In this document: piece after piece, positions 27,715 through 37,989 of the stretch
Position numbering within the stretch: the first letter of the stretch is position 1
Layout of the letters: each line of letters begins with the position of its first letter
Assembly (NCBI GenBank): GCA_044226395.1
Contig: JBGAHD010000001.1
Coordinates: forward strand, 1,240,001-1,304,000
Direction of reading: 5' to 3'
DNA: 64,000 bases
Source: JBGAHD01 sp044226395
GTDB lineage: Bacteria > Pseudomonadota > Gammaproteobacteria > Xanthomonadales > Ahniellaceae
Position numbers and translations under genes: made by a program
Notes under the pieces: model-generated
What the model was told of the DNA's origin: nothing
Database searches by the model: none
The model's input: only the letters and a program-made list of their open reading frames with translations

Positions 27715-28080
27715 ATGGCGCGTGTCCTCATCGTCGACGACTCTCCCTCGCAACTGCTCGGCCTGCAGCGAGTGGTCGAGAAGTTGGGTCATCAAGTCCT
27801 CACCGCGGAAGACGGCGCCGCCGGCGTCGAGGCCGCGCGTCGCGAGCTGCCGGATCTGATCCTGATGGACGTGGTCATGCCCAACCTCAACGGGTTTCAG
27901 GCGACGCGTCAGATCAGCAAGGATCCCGCGACCACGCACATTCCCGTGATCTTGGTCACCACCAAGGATCAAGAGACCGACAAGGTCTGGGGCATGCGCC
28001 AGGGCGCCAAGGCCTATGTCACCAAGCCGATCAACGAAGCGCAGTTGATGCAGGCGATTAAGGAAATTCTCGGCGCCTGA
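27715..28080 (+). CDS. pilH: PilH-type single-domain response regulator
   Basis: A 121-residue CheY-like receiver with no output domain. The acidic pair is Asp8/Asp9, the phosphoacceptor Asp52 (LILMDVVMPNLNGFQ) and the conserved Lys104 (YVTKPI). It closely follows the PilH consensus of twitching-motility chemosensory systems, where PilH modulates pilus retraction. No pilG, pilI, pilJ or chpA gene is nearby, so its partner kinase is encoded elsewhere. Confidence 0.85.
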   Translation: MARVLIVDDSPSQLLGLQRVVEKLGHQVLTAEDGAAGVEAARRELPDLILMDVVMPNLNGFQATRQISKDPATTHIPVILVTTKDQETDKVWGMRQGAKAYVTKPINEAQLMQAIKEILGA

Positions 28081-28114
28081 GCGCGCCGTCGAATGACGTG
28101 CCGCCGCGCGCGTT

Positions 28115-28984
28115 TCAGCCGCGCGGCGACCACCCCGTGAAACTCTCGCGCAGCCGTTCGTAGGCTTCGCGCTGTTCGTCGCTGGTCGGCGCGGGCGCAC
28201 GCACGTCGAGCACCACGAACTGATCGCCCGCGGGCTTGCCCGGCAAGCCACGGCCTTTCAGGCGCAACTTGCGCCCGCCTTCCGAACCCGCGGGCACCTT
28301 GAGCTCGACCGCGCCCGCGAGCGTCGGCACTTCCACCGTGGCGCCCATGGCCGCTTCCCACGGCGCCAGGGCCACGTGCACGGTCAGATCGCGGCCCTCG
28401 ACCGTGTAACGCGGATGCGCGCGGTAACCGATCTCCAGCATCAGATCGCCACCGCCCTCGGCCTGACCGGCCAGACGAATCTGCTGACCCGGCGCGATGC
28501 CGGCGGGAATCTTCACCTCGAGCGTGCGCGAACCGATCTTGACCCGTTCCGGCCCGCCCTGGAACGCGCGCTCGAGATCGATCTCGAACCGCGCCACCTG
28601 ATCACGCGCGCGACGCGGCCCGCCGCCACGCGCGCCCGCGCCGGGGCGACCGCGACCGAACAACGACTCGAAGAAATCGCTGAAGCCCGCGCCGCCCAGA
28701 TCGCCGACGTCGAATTCCTGATCCTGACTCCAGTTCGGCGGCGCGTGGAACTCCTCGCCCGGGCGATAGCCACGCGCGCGCAACTGATCGTAGGCCTTGC
28801 GCCGCTTGGGATCGCGCAGGGCCTCGTAGGCCTCGTTGACGGCCTTGAACTTGTCCTCGGCGTCGGGCTCCTTGCTGACATCGGGGTGATACTTGCGCGC
28901 CAGCCGCCGGTACGCCGACTTGATCACGTCGGCGTCGGCGCCGGGCGGCACGCCGAGCACTTCGTAGTAGTCCTTGAACTGCAT
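28115..28984 (-). CDS. cbpA: DnaJ/CbpA-type co-chaperone
   Basis: A 289-residue class II J-protein that stimulates DnaK. The J domain (2-70) has HPD at 33-35 in RLARKYHPDVSKEPD. A Gly/Phe/Arg-rich region (85-125, ending GAGARGGGPRR) has no zinc-finger cysteines, which separates it from DnaJ. The two C-terminal beta domains follow (EIDLERAFQGG; LKVPAGSEGGRKLRLKGRGLP). I use the ATG at 28984, behind GCAGGTG, rather than the GTG six bases upstream. It lies downstream of hsp20 on the same strand, but a strong terminator separates them. Confidence 0.9.
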   Translation of the reverse strand: MQFKDYYEVLGVPPGADADVIKSAYRRLARKYHPDVSKEPDAEDKFKAVNEAYEALRDPKRRKAYDQLRARGYRPGEEFHAPPNWSQDQEFDVGDLGGAGFSDFFESLFGRGRPGAGARGGGPRRARDQVARFEIDLERAFQGGPERVKIGSRTLEVKIPAGIAPGQQIRLAGQAEGGGDLMLEIGYRAHPRYTVEGRDLTVHVALAPWEAAMGATVEVPTLAGAVELKVPAGSEGGRKLRLKGRGLPGKPAGDQFVVLDVRAPAPTSDEQREAYERLRESFTGWSPRG

Positions 28985-29055
28985 AGGCACCTGCCGTTCG
29001 CGAATGACGTTCTAGATGATGGCCGCGCGCGCTCGCGTCAAGCACGCGCAAACGA

Positions 29056-29080
29056 CAAGGGCGCCCCGCGGGCGCCCTTG
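29056..29080 (-). terminator. Hairpin terminator after hsp20
   Basis: An 11-bp perfect stem (CAAGGGCGCCC and complement) with a three-base loop just after the hsp20 stop. The U tract on the minus strand (TCGTTTG) is short. Confidence 0.65.
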
Positions 29081-29100
29081 CCTGACCACCGCGCGCGCGA

Positions 29101-29550
29101 TCAGGAGTTGATCTGGATGCGACGCGGCGTCGTCTCCGGGCGCTTGGGAATTGTGATCTCGAGCACGCCATGCTTGCCCGTGGCGCTCACGCCCTCGGCG
29201 TCGGCGCTGTCGGGCAGCGCGAAGCGACGGTAAAACACGCCGCGCGAACGCTCGACGCGCGTGAAGCGCTCGCTCTCTTCCTTGGCCTCGCTCTGACGCT
29301 CGCCCTTGATCGTGAGGATGCCCTTCTCCATGTGCACCTCGATGTTCTTCGGGTCGACGCCCGGCACATCGGCGAGGATCACGAAGCGATTGGTTTCCTC
29401 CTTGATGTCCACGCGCGGCGTCCACTGACTGGTGACGACGTTGGACTGATCGGTGTCATTGGGCTCGCCGAACAACTTGTCCAGCGCGCTCTTCAATTCG
29501 TTCTGAAAACCGACGTGTTGAACCCAGGGGTTGAAGCGGGTGACAGTCAT
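29101..29550 (-). CDS. Hsp20/alpha-crystallin small heat-shock protein
   Basis: A 149-residue holdase that binds unfolding proteins. The alpha-crystallin domain (about 42-135) has WTPRVDIKEETNRFVILADV, the GVDPKNIEVHMEKGILTIKG strands and YRRFALPDSADA. The C-terminal IxI anchor for oligomer assembly is RRIQINS. The frame is open to 29754, but the ATG at 29550 (behind GGAG) gives the typical MTVTRFNPW start. A sigma32-like promoter lies upstream. Confidence 0.93.
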   Translation of the reverse strand: MTVTRFNPWVQHVGFQNELKSALDKLFGEPNDTDQSNVVTSQWTPRVDIKEETNRFVILADVPGVDPKNIEVHMEKGILTIKGERQSEAKEESERFTRVERSRGVFYRRFALPDSADAEGVSATGKHGVLEITIPKRPETTPRRIQINS

Positions 29551-29597
29551 TGCAATTCTCCATTCGGTGCCGCGCACGCGCCGGCGGCTTGAACCCA

Positions 29598-29625
29598 AAG
29601 TAGGGCCCCGCTCGGGCGTTTCAAG
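29598..29625 (-). promoter_or_regulatory. Sigma32-like heat-shock promoter of hsp20
   Basis: The minus strand has CTTGAAA (29625-29619), 13 bases, then CCCTACTT (29605-29598), close to the CTTGAA-N13-CCCCATNT heat-shock consensus. It lies about 48 bases before the hsp20 ATG. Confidence 0.6.
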
Positions 29626-29669
29626 AGGGTTTCGACGCGATCGCGCGAGCCACGCCCGCCGAGCCGGGC

Positions 29670-29675
29670 TATCAT
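29670..29675 (+). promoter_or_regulatory. TATCAT -10-like box for the peroxiredoxin gene
   Basis: TATCAT followed by GCGGG, predicted +1 near 29682, 35 bases before the ATG. It is divergent from the hsp20 promoter. Confidence 0.35.
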
Positions 29676-29716
29676 GCGGGGCGCGCTCGCGCCCCCAGGA
29701 ACACAAGGAGAACCTC

Positions 29717-30196
29717 ATGACGATCAAGGTCGGTGACCGCATCCCCTCGGCCACCCTGAACTACCTCAAGGATGGCGTGCAGGCCATCCGCACGGACGAT
29801 ATTTTCAAGGGCAAGAAAGTGGTGTTGTTCTCGGTGCCCGGCGCGTTCACGCCGACGTGCTCGGCCAAGCATCTGCCCGGCTATGTCGAGAAGCAGGCCG
29901 AGTTCAAGGCCAAGGGCGTCGACACCATCGCCTGCATGGCGGTCAACGATGCCTTCGTGATGAATGCCTGGGCCAAGAATCAGAACGTGCCCGAGGGCGT
30001 GTTGATGCTGGCCGATGGCAATGGCAATTTCGCCCAGGCCCTGGGCCTGGAAATGGACGCCAGCGCGTTCGGCATGGGCATGCGCTCCAAGCGCTTCGCG
30101 CTCGTGGCCGAGGACGGCGTGGTCAAGCAACTGCACGTCGAGGCGCCGGGTGAGTTCAAGGTGTCGGCGGCGGAATCGGTGCTTGCCGCGCTTTAA
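29717..30196 (+). CDS. Peroxiredoxin, Prx5 type
   Basis: A 159-residue cytoplasmic thiol peroxidase. The peroxidatic Cys48 lies in SVPGAFTPTCSAKHLPGY, the Prx5 signature. CMAVNDAFVMNAWAK and FGMGMRSKRFALVAEDGVV are further family blocks. There is no fused glutaredoxin domain. An AAGGAG Shine-Dalgarno sets the start. It is divergent from hsp20, so both may be stress-induced from one intergenic region. Confidence 0.93.
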   Translation: MTIKVGDRIPSATLNYLKDGVQAIRTDDIFKGKKVVLFSVPGAFTPTCSAKHLPGYVEKQAEFKAKGVDTIACMAVNDAFVMNAWAKNQNVPEGVLMLADGNGNFAQALGLEMDASAFGMGMRSKRFALVAEDGVVKQLHVEAPGEFKVSAAESVLAAL

Positions 30197-30204
30197 TCGC
30201 GATC

Positions 30205-30233
30205 ATCGCGACGCGCCGAGCGCGCGTCGCGAT
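30205..30233. terminator. Perfect hairpin between convergent genes
   Basis: ATCGCGACGCGC and its complement (12 bp) flank a five-base loop between the peroxiredoxin and GST genes. There is no U tract, so termination is inferred from position. Confidence 0.55.
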
Positions 30234-30246
30234 GCCCTCGCCGATC

Positions 30247-30870
30247 TCAGGCTTCGCCATCCACGCCGTGGCGCGCGAAGCCTGCTCGTGACATCAGACG
30301 TTCGCGATAAGCCCCGACCGCATCGAGTCGCGGCTTATCCATCGGCGTCGCCCACCAGCGTTGCACCGACAGGCCGATGACGATGTCGGCCAGGCTGAAG
30401 GCCTCGCGCGCGACGTGGCCACCGGTCGTGGCGAGTTGCGCGTCGAGCAGCTGCATTCGACGATTCCAATCCGCCACACTTTCCGCGATCCGCATGGCGT
30501 CGCGATGCGCGGGCGAGCGCCGCTTCAACGCGAGAAACGCATAGCGCCACGCGCCATTGAGATCGGTCGCCTGCCAGTCCAGCCATTGCTCGACGCGCGC
30601 GCGTTCGCGCGGCGATGTGGGCAAGAGATCCGCGCGCGATTCGCGGCCCGTCAGATAGCGGCAGATCGTGTTCGACTCCCACAGCACGAAATCGCCATCG
30701 ACGATCACGGGCATCGTGCCGTTGGGATTGAGCGCGCGAAAGGCCGCGCTGTCGAGCGCGTGCGCGTCGACGCCGGGCACGCGGCACTGGTGCGCGAGCC
30801 GCAGTTCCTCGCACAGCCATAGGACCTTGCGCACATTGATCGAACGCGGCGCGCCGAGGATCTCGATCAT
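30247..30870 (-). CDS. Glutathione S-transferase family protein
   Basis: A 207-residue GST. The thioredoxin-fold domain (1-80) starts IEILGAPRSINVRKVLWLCE and contains NPNGTMPVIVDGDFVLWESN, with the cis-Pro and the ESN glutathione-binding turn. The helical C-terminal domain has ADLLPTSPRERARVEQWLDW and AFSLADIVIGLSVQRWW. The catalytic residue is probably Ser10 or a nearby residue rather than a tyrosine. Its ATG overlaps the stop of the LysE gene (ATGA), so the two are coupled. Confidence 0.9.
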   Translation of the reverse strand: MIEILGAPRSINVRKVLWLCEELRLAHQCRVPGVDAHALDSAAFRALNPNGTMPVIVDGDFVLWESNTICRYLTGRESRADLLPTSPRERARVEQWLDWQATDLNGAWRYAFLALKRRSPAHRDAMRIAESVADWNRRMQLLDAQLATTGGHVAREAFSLADIVIGLSVQRWWATPMDKPRLDAVGAYRERLMSRAGFARHGVDGEA

Positions 30871-31502
30871 CGCGGCACTGGGCTCAGGCTCAGCATGAAC
30901 ACGCCCATGCCCACGAACAACGCGCCGAGCGCGCGACTGACCCAAGCGCCCGTCGCGCCATCGGCCAGCCATCGCCGCGCCAGCTTGGCCGCGAAGATGT
31001 AGCTCAGGTGCGCCAGCACCGAACTCGTGGCATAGGTCGCGGTGAGCAAGGCGAAGCGCTGCACCGCCGAGGCGCCCGAGACCATGAATTGCGGAAACAA
31101 CGCGGTGAGATAAGCGAAGGCTTTGGGATTGGTCATAGCCACCACCAGACCCTGCATGAAGGTCTGACGATCGCTCATCGGCGCGCGCGCCACTTCTTGC
31201 GCGCTGGCGACCGATGTGAAGCGCTGACGCCATTGACGCACGCCGAGGTAGATCAGATACGCCGCGCCCAGCGCCTTCATCACCGCGAGCGCCACGCTCG
31301 ATGTCTTGAGCAACACGCCCAGGCCCAGCACCGTGGTCACGGCGACCAGCGACACGCCGATCACATTGCCGGCCGAACTCCAAATCGCCTTGCGGGGCCC
31401 GAAGGACACCGAGTTCGACACGGCCAGCAGCACCGCCGGCCCCGGGCTGAAGCACGTGGCGAGCGAGATCGCGGCGAAGACCAACCAGTTCGACAGTTCC
31501 AT
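30867..31502 (-). CDS. LysE/RhtB-family amino-acid exporter
   Basis: An inner-membrane exporter of 211 residues with five to six hydrophobic segments. The N-terminal family signature is LVFAAISLATCFSPGPAVLL followed by AVSNSVSFGPRKAIWSSAGN. 'GAAYLIYLGVRQWR' and 'AMTNPKAFAYLTALFPQF' match the typical third and fourth blocks. Likely substrates are amino acids or their derivatives; the specific one cannot be read. It is cotranscribed with the GST gene. Confidence 0.9.
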   Translation of the reverse strand: MELSNWLVFAAISLATCFSPGPAVLLAVSNSVSFGPRKAIWSSAGNVIGVSLVAVTTVLGLGVLLKTSSVALAVMKALGAAYLIYLGVRQWRQRFTSVASAQEVARAPMSDRQTFMQGLVVAMTNPKAFAYLTALFPQFMVSGASAVQRFALLTATYATSSVLAHLSYIFAAKLARRWLADGATGAWVSRALGALFVGMGVFMLSLSPVPR

Positions 31503-31589
31503 GCGCGCACTCTAGGGCGCGCGCGCCGCCTGGCACAGATTCAGATCTTCAACGAATCGACTGGTACAGTTGGCGCCACCGGTCGTCAC

Positions 31590-31934
31590 TCAGGGCTCGT
31601 GTGCGCCGAGGCGCTTGAGATAAGGTCCGACTTCGCGCTCGAGACGTCCAACCAGCGCGGGGTCCATGTAGTCGTAGTCGTCGGGAATGCCGAGCACGAT
31701 CACGCGCTGCCCGTCGAGTTCAGCGCGAAAGCGCTGGCGCAGCTTGGCGAGGTGCGATTTCTCCATGACGAAGATCAGCCGCGCCCAGCGCACGGTCTCG
31801 GCATCGAGCGGCACGTCGGCATCGTGGTCGACGCCGGCCGAGCGGCATGCCACGCCCGACCACGCGGAGAACACCTGCTCGGCGGTCGGACTGCGCAAGC
31901 GATTGCGACTGCAAACGAACAGGACGGCGATCAC
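31590..31934 (-). CDS. Low-molecular-weight tyrosine phosphatase-like protein
   Basis: About 114 residues with the CX5R(S) phosphate-binding loop CSRNRLRSPT directly after the first strand (VLFVCS), and the family block VLGIPDDYDYMDPALVGRL. It is shorter than true LMW-PTPs (about 150) and belongs to the compact subgroup with PDDYxYMDP in place of the usual DPY. Target unknown. The start is uncertain: GTG at 31934 gives the expected N-terminus, while a GTG at 31964 would overlap the divergent MocR gene. Neither has a clear Shine-Dalgarno. Confidence 0.75.
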   Translation of the reverse strand: MIAVLFVCSRNRLRSPTAEQVFSAWSGVACRSAGVDHDADVPLDAETVRWARLIFVMEKSHLAKLRQRFRAELDGQRVIVLGIPDDYDYMDPALVGRLEREVGPYLKRLGAHEP

Positions 31935-31948
31935 GAGGCCATGATGCC

Positions 31949-33361
31949 ATGAGCGACATCGCACCGATCTACCTCGCCCTCGCCGAGCGCCTGCGCGCGC
32001 GCATCGCCAAGGGCACGCTGCGTCCGGGCGAGCGCGTGCCCTCGGTGCGCGCGATGAGTCGTCAGGCGCGCGTGAGCGCCGGCACGGTCGTGCAGGCGTA
32101 TGAACACCTCGCGGCGCGCGGCGAGATCGAAGCGCGCCCGCGCAGCGGTTACTACGTCAGCGCCGCGCGCCTGGACGAGGTATCGCCGCGCCGACGCGCC
32201 TCGCTCCAACCGCGCACGCCGCCGGTCGCCCTGCTCGATCGCGTGCTGGCGCTTTCCGCCACGCCCGATCTGCTGCCCTTGCACGCGGCCACACCGGCGC
32301 CGGCGTTGCTGCCCACGCGCAAGCTCGCCGCGATCACGCGCGACATCCTGCGTCGTATTCCCGAACGCGTGCACGCCTATCACCACGCGCCGGGCCTGCC
32401 GGAACTGCGCGCGCAGATCGCGCGGCGTCTCGCGGGCCGCGGCCTCGATGTCGGCGCCGACGACATCACCATCACCGCCGGCACGCTCGAGGCCATCACG
32501 CTGTCGCTGCAGGTGCTCACGCGACCGGGCGACGCGATCCTGGTCGAGAGCCCGACCTATCACAGCCTGATGCAGACCATCGAGGCGCGCGGCTTGAAGA
32601 TCGTCGAAGTGCGCAGCCTCGGCGCGCGCGGTCTCGATTTGGAACAAGCCTTCGAGGCGCTGGCGACGCAACCGATTCGCGCCGCGCTGCTGATTCCGAG
32701 TTTCGCCAATCCCACCGGCGCCTCGCTCGACGATGACGCGCGTCGCGAACTCGCGCGCGCCTGCGCGCGTCATCGCGTGCCGGTGATCGAGGACGACATC
32801 TACGCCGAACTCGCCTTCGACGGACAACGGCCCACGCCGTTGAAGGCGTTCGCGCGCGATCCCGACGATGTGATCCTGTGCGGCTCGGTATCGAAGATGC
32901 TCTCGCCGGGCTTGCGCATCGGCTGGACGGTCAACGCGCGTTGGCGCGAGGCGCTGATCCGCGCCAAGACGTTCACTTCGTCGGCGCCGCCGGCCCTGTC
33001 GCAGCATGTGGTCGCGGCGATGTATCGCGGTACCGAACTCGATCGCTCGCTGCGTCGCCTGCGCGCGACCTTGGCGACGAACATGGGGCGCTTTCGTCAG
33101 GCCATCGCCATGCACTGGCCCGCGGGCACGCGCGTGTCGCAACCGCGTGGCGGCCTGGTGCTATGGATTCAATTGCCCGAGGGGCATGACGCCGACGTGT
33201 TGTTCGAACGCGCGCGCGAACGAGGCATCGGTCTGCTGCCCGGTTCGCTTTTCTCGGCCCAGGGCGGCTTTCGCGCGCATCTGCGCTTGAGTTTCGGCGT
33301 GGAATGGAACGCGCGCTGCGAACGCGCCCTGATCGATCTGGGACGACTGGCGCGGCCCTAG
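31949..33361 (+). CDS. MocR-type regulator (GntR HTH plus aminotransferase domain)
   Basis: A 470-residue transcription factor. Residues 1-75 form a GntR winged helix (LRPGERVPSVRAMSRQARVS, then GTVVQAYEHL). The rest is a fold-type I aminotransferase domain with PLP-lysine Lys316 in SVSKMLSPGLRIGW, the SFANPTGASLDD and DDIYAELAF blocks, and a terminal LRLSFG. MocR proteins such as PdxR and GabR sense PLP or amino compounds. The target is often the divergent gene, here the LMW-PTP-like gene, but that is inference. Confidence 0.9.
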   Translation: MSDIAPIYLALAERLRARIAKGTLRPGERVPSVRAMSRQARVSAGTVVQAYEHLAARGEIEARPRSGYYVSAARLDEVSPRRRASLQPRTPPVALLDRVLALSATPDLLPLHAATPAPALLPTRKLAAITRDILRRIPERVHAYHHAPGLPELRAQIARRLAGRGLDVGADDITITAGTLEAITLSLQVLTRPGDAILVESPTYHSLMQTIEARGLKIVEVRSLGARGLDLEQAFEALATQPIRAALLIPSFANPTGASLDDDARRELARACARHRVPVIEDDIYAELAFDGQRPTPLKAFARDPDDVILCGSVSKMLSPGLRIGWTVNARWREALIRAKTFTSSAPPALSQHVVAAMYRGTELDRSLRRLRATLATNMGRFRQAIAMHWPAGTRVSQPRGGLVLWIQLPEGHDADVLFERARERGIGLLPGSLFSAQGGFRAHLRLSFGVEWNARCERALIDLGRLARP

Positions 33362-33372
33362 GCCGCGCCAGT
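33346..33372. terminator. Perfect hairpin overlapping the MocR stop codon
   Basis: ACTGGCGCGGCC and its complement (12 bp) around a CTA loop. The stem spans the TAG stop of the MocR gene and ends seven bases before the gyrA stop, so it can serve both converging genes. No U tract. Confidence 0.6.
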
Positions 33373-33378
33373 GTCGAT

Positions 33379-36015
<2,637 letters not shown>

Positions 36016-36220
36016 TCGGCTTTTCCGTTCTGATTCAAACGCTTGGCCAGGGCCCGGGACGGCGGCGAAGCGGCTCTGCGGAGCCGCGAAAGTGTAACAC
36101 GGTCAGGGGGTTGCGCGGGGCTCGGCGAACCGTCGCGGAGGCCCGCGGCGCGAGGCCCGAAATCGCGCGTCGCGCGGGCACCGCGGCGCGCGCGATTCCG
36201 GCGCTGAACTCAGGCGTTTC

Positions 36221-36248
36221 GGCGCCGCGACGTGATCGTCGCGGCGCC
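36221..36248 (-). terminator. Hairpin downstream of mtnA
   Basis: GGCGCCGCGACG and its complement (12-bp perfect stem, TGAT loop) 15 bases after the mtnA stop. No U tract follows on the minus strand, so it may stabilise the 3' end rather than terminate. Confidence 0.5.
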
Positions 36249-36262
36249 TACCAACTCTCGAC

Positions 36263-37303
36263 TCAGCCGCCGAACACGGCGCGCATGCGCGCCAGATCCG
36301 GGCGTTCGATCACGCCCTTCTCGGTCACGATCACGTCGATCACGGCGGCGGGCGTGACGTCGAACACGGGGTTCAAGGCGTCGACACCCGGCGCGGCCAC
36401 GCGGCGGCCTTGCGACTCGGTGATCTCGGCGGCATTGCGCAGTTCGATCGCGATGCGATCGCCGCTCGCGGTGGCCATGTCGACCGTGGTGCTCGGCGCC
36501 ACCACCATCACGCGCTTGCCGTAGTGACGCGCGGCGATGGCGAGCGTCGCCGTGCCGATCTTGTTGGCGGTATCGCCATTGGCGCAGATGCGATCGGCGC
36601 CAACGATGACCCAATCGATCAGACCCTGCGACAGAAAATGCGCGCCCGCGCCATCGACGATCAAACGGGCCGGAATGCCGTCTTCCAGCAACTCCCAACT
36701 GGTCAAGCGCGCGCCCTGCATCCACGGCCGCGTTTCGGTGTTGAACACGCGCGCGAGCTTGCCCTGCGCGTACGCCGCGCGAATCACGCCCAAGGCCGTG
36801 CCCAATCCCGCCGTCGCCAACGAACCGGTATTGCAGTGCGTGAGCACGCCCGAGCCAGGCGCGATCAAGGCCGCGCCGAGTTCGGCCATGCGCAGATTGG
36901 CGGCGTAGTCCTCGCGTTCGATCGCGCGGGCTTCGGCATCGAGCGCCTCGATGGTCGGCTTGGCCGCGAGCACGCGCTGCATGCGGTCGAGCGCCCAGAA
37001 CAGATTCACCGCGGTCGGCCGCGACGCGCGCAAGGCGGCGAGATCCTCGGCCATCGCCTCGGCGCCGACCGCCTTGCCGCGCGCCTGGGCCTCGCGCGCG
37101 GCGAGCACCACGCCATAAGCCGCCGCGATGCCGATCGCCGGCGCGCCCCGCACTACCAGATCGTGAATCGCACCAGCCACCGCGCGCGCGGTGTCGTAGC
37201 GATGCCAGATCGTCTCGTGCGGCAACTTGCGCTGATCGAGCAATTCCAGCGCGTCGCCAGTCCAACGCAGCGCGCGCACGCGGTCGTAAGCGGAAAGATC
37301 CAT
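36263..37303 (-). CDS. mtnA: S-methyl-5-thioribose-1-phosphate isomerase
   Basis: Methionine salvage enzyme converting methylthioribose-1-phosphate to the ribulose form, 346 residues. The pattern VVRGAPAIGIAAAYGV, LTHCNTGSLATAG (catalytic Cys), RPWMQGARLTSWEL and GADRICANGDTANKIGT (catalytic Asp) is complete. I use the ATG at 37303, which has an AGGA Shine-Dalgarno; the frame is open to 37357. It lies upstream of gyrA on the same strand, an arrangement I associate with Xanthomonadales. Confidence 0.95.
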   Translation of the reverse strand: MDLSAYDRVRALRWTGDALELLDQRKLPHETIWHRYDTARAVAGAIHDLVVRGAPAIGIAAAYGVVLAAREAQARGKAVGAEAMAEDLAALRASRPTAVNLFWALDRMQRVLAAKPTIEALDAEARAIEREDYAANLRMAELGAALIAPGSGVLTHCNTGSLATAGLGTALGVIRAAYAQGKLARVFNTETRPWMQGARLTSWELLEDGIPARLIVDGAGAHFLSQGLIDWVIVGADRICANGDTANKIGTATLAIAARHYGKRVMVVAPSTTVDMATASGDRIAIELRNAAEITESQGRRVAAPGVDALNPVFDVTPAAVIDVIVTEKGVIERPDLARMRAVFGG

Positions 37304-37488
37304 GCGGAGTTCCTGAAACGGATGCGCGATTGTCGCCGCGATGGCGGCGAGGGGCAATCGCGGTGGCGATTCCTGGCGCCGACTTGTTTAACTACGGGGC
37401 GATGTGCCTAGCGAGGGGCACGTTTGATTTCACGCCATGAAGGCTGTTCGACTTGGCGAGCGGAGTCAGCAGCCGGCGTCCCCAATCA

Positions 37489-37971
37489 TCACTTAGGTTT
37501 GCCCGTCGATCTTTTCGCGGCCTTCTTCAAAGGGACACTCTTGCGATTGCGTGCGAGTTTCTCAGCTGCCTTCGCCACCTTGGCCTTGCCCACCGTGACC
37601 CCTTTCGCGCGCTCATCGGCTTGATACTCGCGCAATCGCGCCTGGATCACGGCCTTGATCAACGGATACGGCATCGGTTCGTCCAAGGGAAACGAGAGAT
37701 TGCCCTTGTCGTTGGCGTAGCGCGCCGCGCGACGCTGGATCGCGGCGTCGCGCACGGGCGGGAAAATACTGATGTGCGCCTTGAACGCGCCCAGGTAGAC
37801 GAGCGTGGTGCGCAGCATGAACGCGGGAATCTGGTAGCTGATGCGCTCGACGACGTCGGGGGCGACCTCATGAACGAGCGCGCGCACGCGATTCATGACC
37901 GCTTGAGTGCTTGGCGGCAAGCGATCGATGTAGGCATCGACGGTAGTGACGGCGGAAGGTTTGGTCGGCAT
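37489..37971 (-). CDS. DUF1801 (YdhG-like) family protein
   Basis: A 160-residue cytoplasmic protein. The DUF1801/iron-chaperone-like fold is recognised from AYIDRLPPSTQAVMNRVRAL, ERISYQIPAFMLR, VYLGAFKAHISIFP and GNLSFPLDEPMPYPLI. The last 35 residues are Lys/Ala-rich (KAAEKLARNRKSVPLKKAAK) and resemble a nucleic-acid-binding tail. A GAGGA Shine-Dalgarno supports the start. The biochemical role of the family is unsettled. Confidence 0.8.
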   Translation of the reverse strand: MPTKPSAVTTVDAYIDRLPPSTQAVMNRVRALVHEVAPDVVERISYQIPAFMLRTTLVYLGAFKAHISIFPPVRDAAIQRRAARYANDKGNLSFPLDEPMPYPLIKAVIQARLREYQADERAKGVTVGKAKVAKAAEKLARNRKSVPLKKAAKRSTGKPK

Positions 37972-37989
37972 GTCGAGTCCTCGCGCGGG

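Noticed and set aside
36070..36087. GCGGCTC/GAGCCGC hairpin upstream of gyrA as a regulatory leader
   Set aside because: Short stem in extremely GC-rich DNA, and no convincing gyrA promoter places it in the transcript.
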